Positions 60,844-64,000 of a stretch of 64,000 bases of DNA are shown here, one piece after another. The position numbers and the translations under genes are program-made. The notes below the pieces were generated by a model. It was not told the origin of the DNA. It was given only the letters and a program-made list of their open reading frames with translations, and did not search any database. Source of the DNA: Paenibacillus sp. CAA11 (lineage in GTDB: Bacteria > Bacillota > Bacilli > Paenibacillales > Paenibacillaceae); contig NZ_CP028922.1 in the NCBI RefSeq assembly GCF_003060825.1, positions 3,922,501-3,986,500 of the forward strand. The letters are read 5' to 3'. Each line of letters starts with the position of its first letter. Position 1 is the first letter of the stretch.

Positions 60844-62310
60844 ATGAGTAAGACCCAACAAAACAGCGCCACGCTGAAGCAAGGCCTAAAGGCCCGGCAC
60901 ATGACGATGATCGCGCTCGGCGGCTCGATTGGGACCGGGCTCTTCCTGGCCAGCGGCGGTGCAATTTCGGCAGCCGGACCTGGGGGGGCGATCCTCGCCT
61001 ATGCGGCAGTTGGTATTATGGTTTACTTCCTGATGACCAGCTTGGGAGAGCTGGCAACCTACATGCCGGACTCAGGCTCATTTGGAACCTATGCCACCCG
61101 ATTTGTAGATCCGGCCCTGGGCTTTGCGCTCGGCTGGAACTTCTGGTACAACTGGGCGGTTACCATTGCCGCCGAGCTTTCGGCAGCAACCTTGATTATT
61201 AAATACTGGTTCCCGGACAGCTCATCTTTCTTATGGAGCTTCCTGTTCCTGGCGGTCATTGTAGCCCTGAACATCTTGTCCGTTAAAGGATACGGAGAAT
61301 CGGAATACTGGTTCGCTATTATTAAAGTCGCTACGGTTATTATTTTCCTGGTAGTAGGCGTGCTGATGATCTTTGGTATTCTGGGCGGCGAGGCGGTAGG
61401 CTTCAAGAATCTCACGGTCGGAGATGCTCCATTCCATGGCGGATTCTTCGCTGTGCTTGGTGTATTCATGGCCGCCGGCTTCTCCTTCCAAGGAACCGAA
61501 CTGATCGGCGTAGCTGCCGGAGAGAGCAAGGATCCGCGGAAGAGCGTGCCGCGGGCCATTCGCCAGGTGTTCTGGCGGATTCTGATCTTCTATATTTTAG
61601 CTATTCTCGTTATCGGCCTCCTGATTCCTTATACGAATCCGAACCTGCTGAAAGGCGATCTGGAGAACATCGGCGTCAGCCCGTTCACACTTGTCTTTGA
61701 GAAGGCTGGCCTGGCCTTTGCGGCCTCTGTAATGAATGCCGTCATCCTCTCCTCCGTACTGTCCGCCGGCAACTCCGGCATGTACGCTTCTTCCCGGGTG
61801 CTGTACGGTCTGGCCAAGGAGGGCAAAGCCCCTAAATTCCTGGCTAAAGTCAACCACCGCGGGATTCCGATGAACGCGCTGCTGCTGACGACGGTCGTAG
61901 GCATGCTGGCGTTCCTGGCCTCCACCTTTGGAGACGGCGTGGTGTATAACTGGCTGCTGAATGCCTCAGGTATGTGCGGATTTATTACCTGGCTCGGAAT
62001 TGCCGTCTGCCATTACCGGTTCCGTAAAGCCTACTTGGCACAAGGTAAGGATCTGAAGGCACTTCCTTTCAAGGCGCGCTGGTTCCCGTTCGGACCGATC
62101 TTCGCTTTCGTGCTTTGTTTCATCGTAATCGTCGGGCAAAGCTCCTCAGCTATCTCCGATGGGCACATTGACTGGATGGGACTCGTAGCTTCCTACTTAA
62201 GCGTTCCGCTGGTGCTGCTGCTCTGGCTCGGATACAAATGGATCAAGCGTACCAAGGTTGTCCCTTTGAAGGAATGTGATCTGGAGACCGGGACGCATCC
62301 CGAAGTGTAA
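60844..62310 (+). CDS. lysP: LysP-like lysine permease (amino acid permease family)
   Basis: 488 residues from ATG 60844 (AAGGAG 11 bases upstream; the GTG at 60832 is too close). Twelve membrane helices; the APC signature GLKARHMTMIALGGSIGTGLFLASGGAISAAGPGG and FQGTELIGVAAGESKDPRKSVPRAIRQVFWRI match the AAT/LysP group. The lysine riboswitch upstream makes lysine the most likely substrate; that comes from the regulator, not from the transporter sequence alone. Terminator at 62333-62357. Confidence 0.93.
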   Translation: MSKTQQNSATLKQGLKARHMTMIALGGSIGTGLFLASGGAISAAGPGGAILAYAAVGIMVYFLMTSLGELATYMPDSGSFGTYATRFVDPALGFALGWNFWYNWAVTIAAELSAATLIIKYWFPDSSSFLWSFLFLAVIVALNILSVKGYGESEYWFAIIKVATVIIFLVVGVLMIFGILGGEAVGFKNLTVGDAPFHGGFFAVLGVFMAAGFSFQGTELIGVAAGESKDPRKSVPRAIRQVFWRILIFYILAILVIGLLIPYTNPNLLKGDLENIGVSPFTLVFEKAGLAFAASVMNAVILSSVLSAGNSGMYASSRVLYGLAKEGKAPKFLAKVNHRGIPMNALLLTTVVGMLAFLASTFGDGVVYNWLLNASGMCGFITWLGIAVCHYRFRKAYLAQGKDLKALPFKARWFPFGPIFAFVLCFIVIVGQSSSAISDGHIDWMGLVASYLSVPLVLLLWLGYKWIKRTKVVPLKECDLETGTHPEV

Positions 62311-62332
62311 AAGTTATAGCTTAAAGAATCCT

Positions 62333-62357
62333 AGGAACCCTTTGCAGGGTTCCTTTT
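62333..62357 (+). terminator. Terminator of lysP
   Basis: AGGAACCC (62333-62340) pairs with GGGTTCCT (62347-62354), then TTT. Confidence 0.85.
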
Positions 62358-62423
62358 TGTTAGGGCCAAGCTTTATAGTTACTGTATAGCCTCAAAAGAC
62401 TGGGTCGAAAAAGGAGCGATTAT

Positions 62424-63003
62424 GTGATAAACAACGAACAGGACCTTATCGAGCTTGTGAAGCAAGACTCTTATATGATGGATATTCTCCTTACCGCAAG
62501 GTCGCTGAACCTGCCGGACTCATGGGTCTGTGCCGGCTTCGTCCGCTCAAAAATATGGGATACTCTTCACGGCTTCACGGAAAGAACGCCTCTGCCGGAC
62601 ATTGACGTCATTTATTTTGATGAAGATCGTGCTGACGAGAGGACAGAGAAAGAACTGGAACAGAAGCTTAAGATGATGTCCCCCGGCATTCCCTGGTCGG
62701 TCAAGAACCAGGCGAGGATGCATGTGGTCAATAACCTGCCTCCCTATAAGTCAGCGGAAGATGCCGTATCCAGGTTCCCGCAAGACGGCAACCGCCCTAG
62801 GGCTCAGATTGGATGAGCATCAGCAGCTTGTGCTCCTTGCGCCTTGGGGCATTGAAGACGCCGTCCGGCTGACGGTAAGACCGACTCTATATTTTGCAGC
62901 AGACCCGAACCTATCCCTCATTTACGAGAAGCGTATTCTACAGAAGAATTGGAAGAGCATATGGCCGAAAATTGAGATTATACATACGCATATCCGAGGA
63001 TAA
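62424..63003 (+). pseudogene. Frameshifted nucleotidyltransferase-family gene
   Basis: Starts at GTG 62424 (AAAAAGGAG eight bases upstream). The first frame ends at 62816 after reading ...VNNLPPYKSAEDAVSRFPQ; the downstream frame continues in the +1 phase with TATALGLRLDEHQQLVLLAPWGIEDAVRLTVRPTLYF up to 63003. Both pieces fit one ~190-residue protein of the nucleotidyltransferase-like DUF925 type (early DID motif in PLPDIDVIYFDED). One extra base near 62778-62781 (the CCCGCAAG tract) restores the frame. It is either a real inactivating mutation or a sequencing error. Confidence 0.8.
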
Positions 63004-63056
63004 CTGGATTTGAAGGAAGCCTGCCCCTCCACTCCCGGTTTGTCTCCAAATACGAA

Positions 63057-63082
63057 GAAGCCAGCAATAATCTGCTGGCTTC
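63057..63082. terminator. Hairpin between the frameshifted gene and the transglutaminase gene
   Basis: GAAGCCAGCA pairs with TGCTGGCTTC over ten bases; no strong T-run. It lies in the convergent gap. Confidence 0.5.
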
Positions 63083-63125
63083 CCGCATATAAAATGAAAT
63101 ATATCATTCCCAGAAACTTAATTTC

Positions 63126-64000
63126 CTACTTCCACTCAATCCTCACCTTAATATCATTCGTGTTATCAAGGGTTTCCGTATAATACATAATATCATCAAT
63201 ATCGAGATCATAAAGACTGGTTAAGTCCTCCACCAAAGCACGATCCGTCCCGTTATAGCGCACTGTTACGCTCTGACTGCCTGCTTTAATAGCCTGCTTA
63301 ACCTTATTCTGAAGGCCGGCTGCGCTGTGAACCACCTGATCCGACTGATAGAGATCATACCCGACTTCCTGTTCCAATTGATTGTAGAAAGCCAATCTTG
63401 AGGTATCGGATTTCTTCAGCGCGGCCACCGTATTGCGGTAAGACGTGCTGGCTGCTGGATAGCTCTTGGTCCAGAAATGATCCCGGCCAATCTGGCTGTC
63501 CGTCAACAAGTAATAGGAATAGCTGACTTGTCCGGCTTGATCGGGAACCGGATCATCCCAGGTCGTGTCCAGATGGTACCATCGCCCATCCAGCTTGACC
63601 AGATTCCAGGCGTGCAGCACATCCCCTGCGGTTCCCTCCACAATCTTGTTATTGATCCCAGCCCCCTGGAGCAGCTTATACGTGAGAAGCGCATAGCCCT
63701 GACAGACGGCTTCTCCTGTAGTTAATCCTTCATAAGCGGTATATTTCTTAAGACGAGTATCATACTTCAAATCTAGAACGACCCAATCGTGAATAGCTTT
63801 GACCTTCTGGTGGTCATTCATGCTGGGCTTAATAATCTTCTTCAAAATTTGCTTTACGTGTGAATTTACGTAAGCCGTCTGGGATGGCGTCTCCCTATAT
63901 TTGAAGGTTACCGTTACCTGCACCGCTGACGAGGTTCCCCGCCACTTATACGTATAGCGGTCAATAATATAGCGAATATACGGGTCACTGTCCAGTGCGG
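63126..64000 (-). CDS. Transglutaminase-domain protein (N-terminus off window)
   Basis: The frame is open from the window edge to the stop at 63126, so the N-terminus is missing; the GTG at 63923 is not a real start because the frame extends beyond it (ALDSDPYIRYIIDRYTYK). The transglutaminase-like core has the catalytic Cys in GEAVCQGYALLTYKLLQ, His in LHAWNLVKLDGRWYHLDTTWDDP with the Asp in the same block. A C-terminal extension of about 100 residues is of unknown type. Such proteins are often exported wall-associated peptidases; the signal peptide would lie outside the window. Confidence 0.85.
   Translation of the reverse strand, partial: ALDSDPYIRYIIDRYTYKWRGTSSAVQVTVTFKYRETPSQTAYVNSHVKQILKKIIKPSMNDHQKVKAIHDWVVLDLKYDTRLKKYTAYEGLTTGEAVCQGYALLTYKLLQGAGINNKIVEGTAGDVLHAWNLVKLDGRWYHLDTTWDDPVPDQAGQVSYSYYLLTDSQIGRDHFWTKSYPAASTSYRNTVAALKKSDTSRLAFYNQLEQEVGYDLYQSDQVVHSAAGLQNKVKQAIKAGSQSVTVRYNGTDRALVEDLTSLYDLDIDDIMYYTETLDNTNDIKVRIEWK

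Noticed and set aside
1..64000. Prophage, insertion sequence, rRNA, tRNA or CRISPR array
   Set aside because: No transposase, integrase, structural phage gene, RNA gene or repeat-spacer array was seen on either strand.

Overview
The window looks like chromosomal DNA of a Paenibacillus-type, spore-forming Bacillales bacterium. The signs are Paenibacillus-style two-component/ABC sugar loci (YesM/YesN type), a YyaC spore protein, PerR, a GatCAB operon, a DUF1128 protein, a CydABS oxidase, a GH52 beta-xylosidase and an SLH-anchored wall protein. No rRNA, tRNA, CRISPR array, prophage or intact insertion sequence was recognised. Most genes lie on the minus strand.

Layout. 1-8.5 kb: end of a YgxA-like gene, then a sugar-uptake and sensing operon read right to left (binding lipoprotein, two permeases, sensor kinase, a second binding lipoprotein, AraC-type response regulator). 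8.6-14.3 kb: GH18 protein, perR, a DUF4097 membrane protein, an acyl-ACP thioesterase and a GNAT enzyme. 14.3-17.7 kb: gatCAB. 17.7-23 kb: SLH protein, a small conserved protein, an MBL hydrolase and a thioredoxin-like protein. 23-26.2 kb: AraC regulator divergent from GH52 beta-xylosidase. 26.2-35.5 kb: DedA, a GC-rich O-antigen-ligase-like gene, methyltransferase, DUF6483, alpha/beta hydrolase, YyaC, DUF1128, pirin-like protein and asparaginase.

35.6-50.3 kb is the most coherent block. It is a general-stress island holding rsbV-rsbW-sigB, preceded by a REC-PP2C phosphatase, a CHASE3-like/GAF hybrid kinase and a CheR-type methyltransferase. These match the RsbY-RsbK-RsbM module known from the Bacillus cereus group; a second hybrid kinase lies between the module and rsbV. 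Flanking genes are typical stress-regulon members (GlsB/YeaQ, YtxH, DUF948, DUF1328, YflT-domain protein). Sites of the form GTTTC[A/G]-N14-GG[G/T]T[A/T]A were found by eye in front of rsbV, the YflT-domain gene, the DUF948 gene and the DUF1328 gene. This suggests a locally clustered, autoregulated SigB regulon.

50.3-59 kb: a Thr-rich exported protein, SH3-NlpC/P60 hydrolase, CDF efflux protein, ABC-F ATPase, MBL hydrolase, and cytochrome bd operon cydA-cydB-cydS (cydS is a 35-codon gene). 59-64 kb: CvfC-like HEAT protein, a lysine riboswitch with its terminator controlling a LysP-like permease, a frameshifted nucleotidyltransferase-family gene, and a transglutaminase-domain gene cut by the window edge.

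All calls come from reading the sequence and remembered family features; no database search was run.
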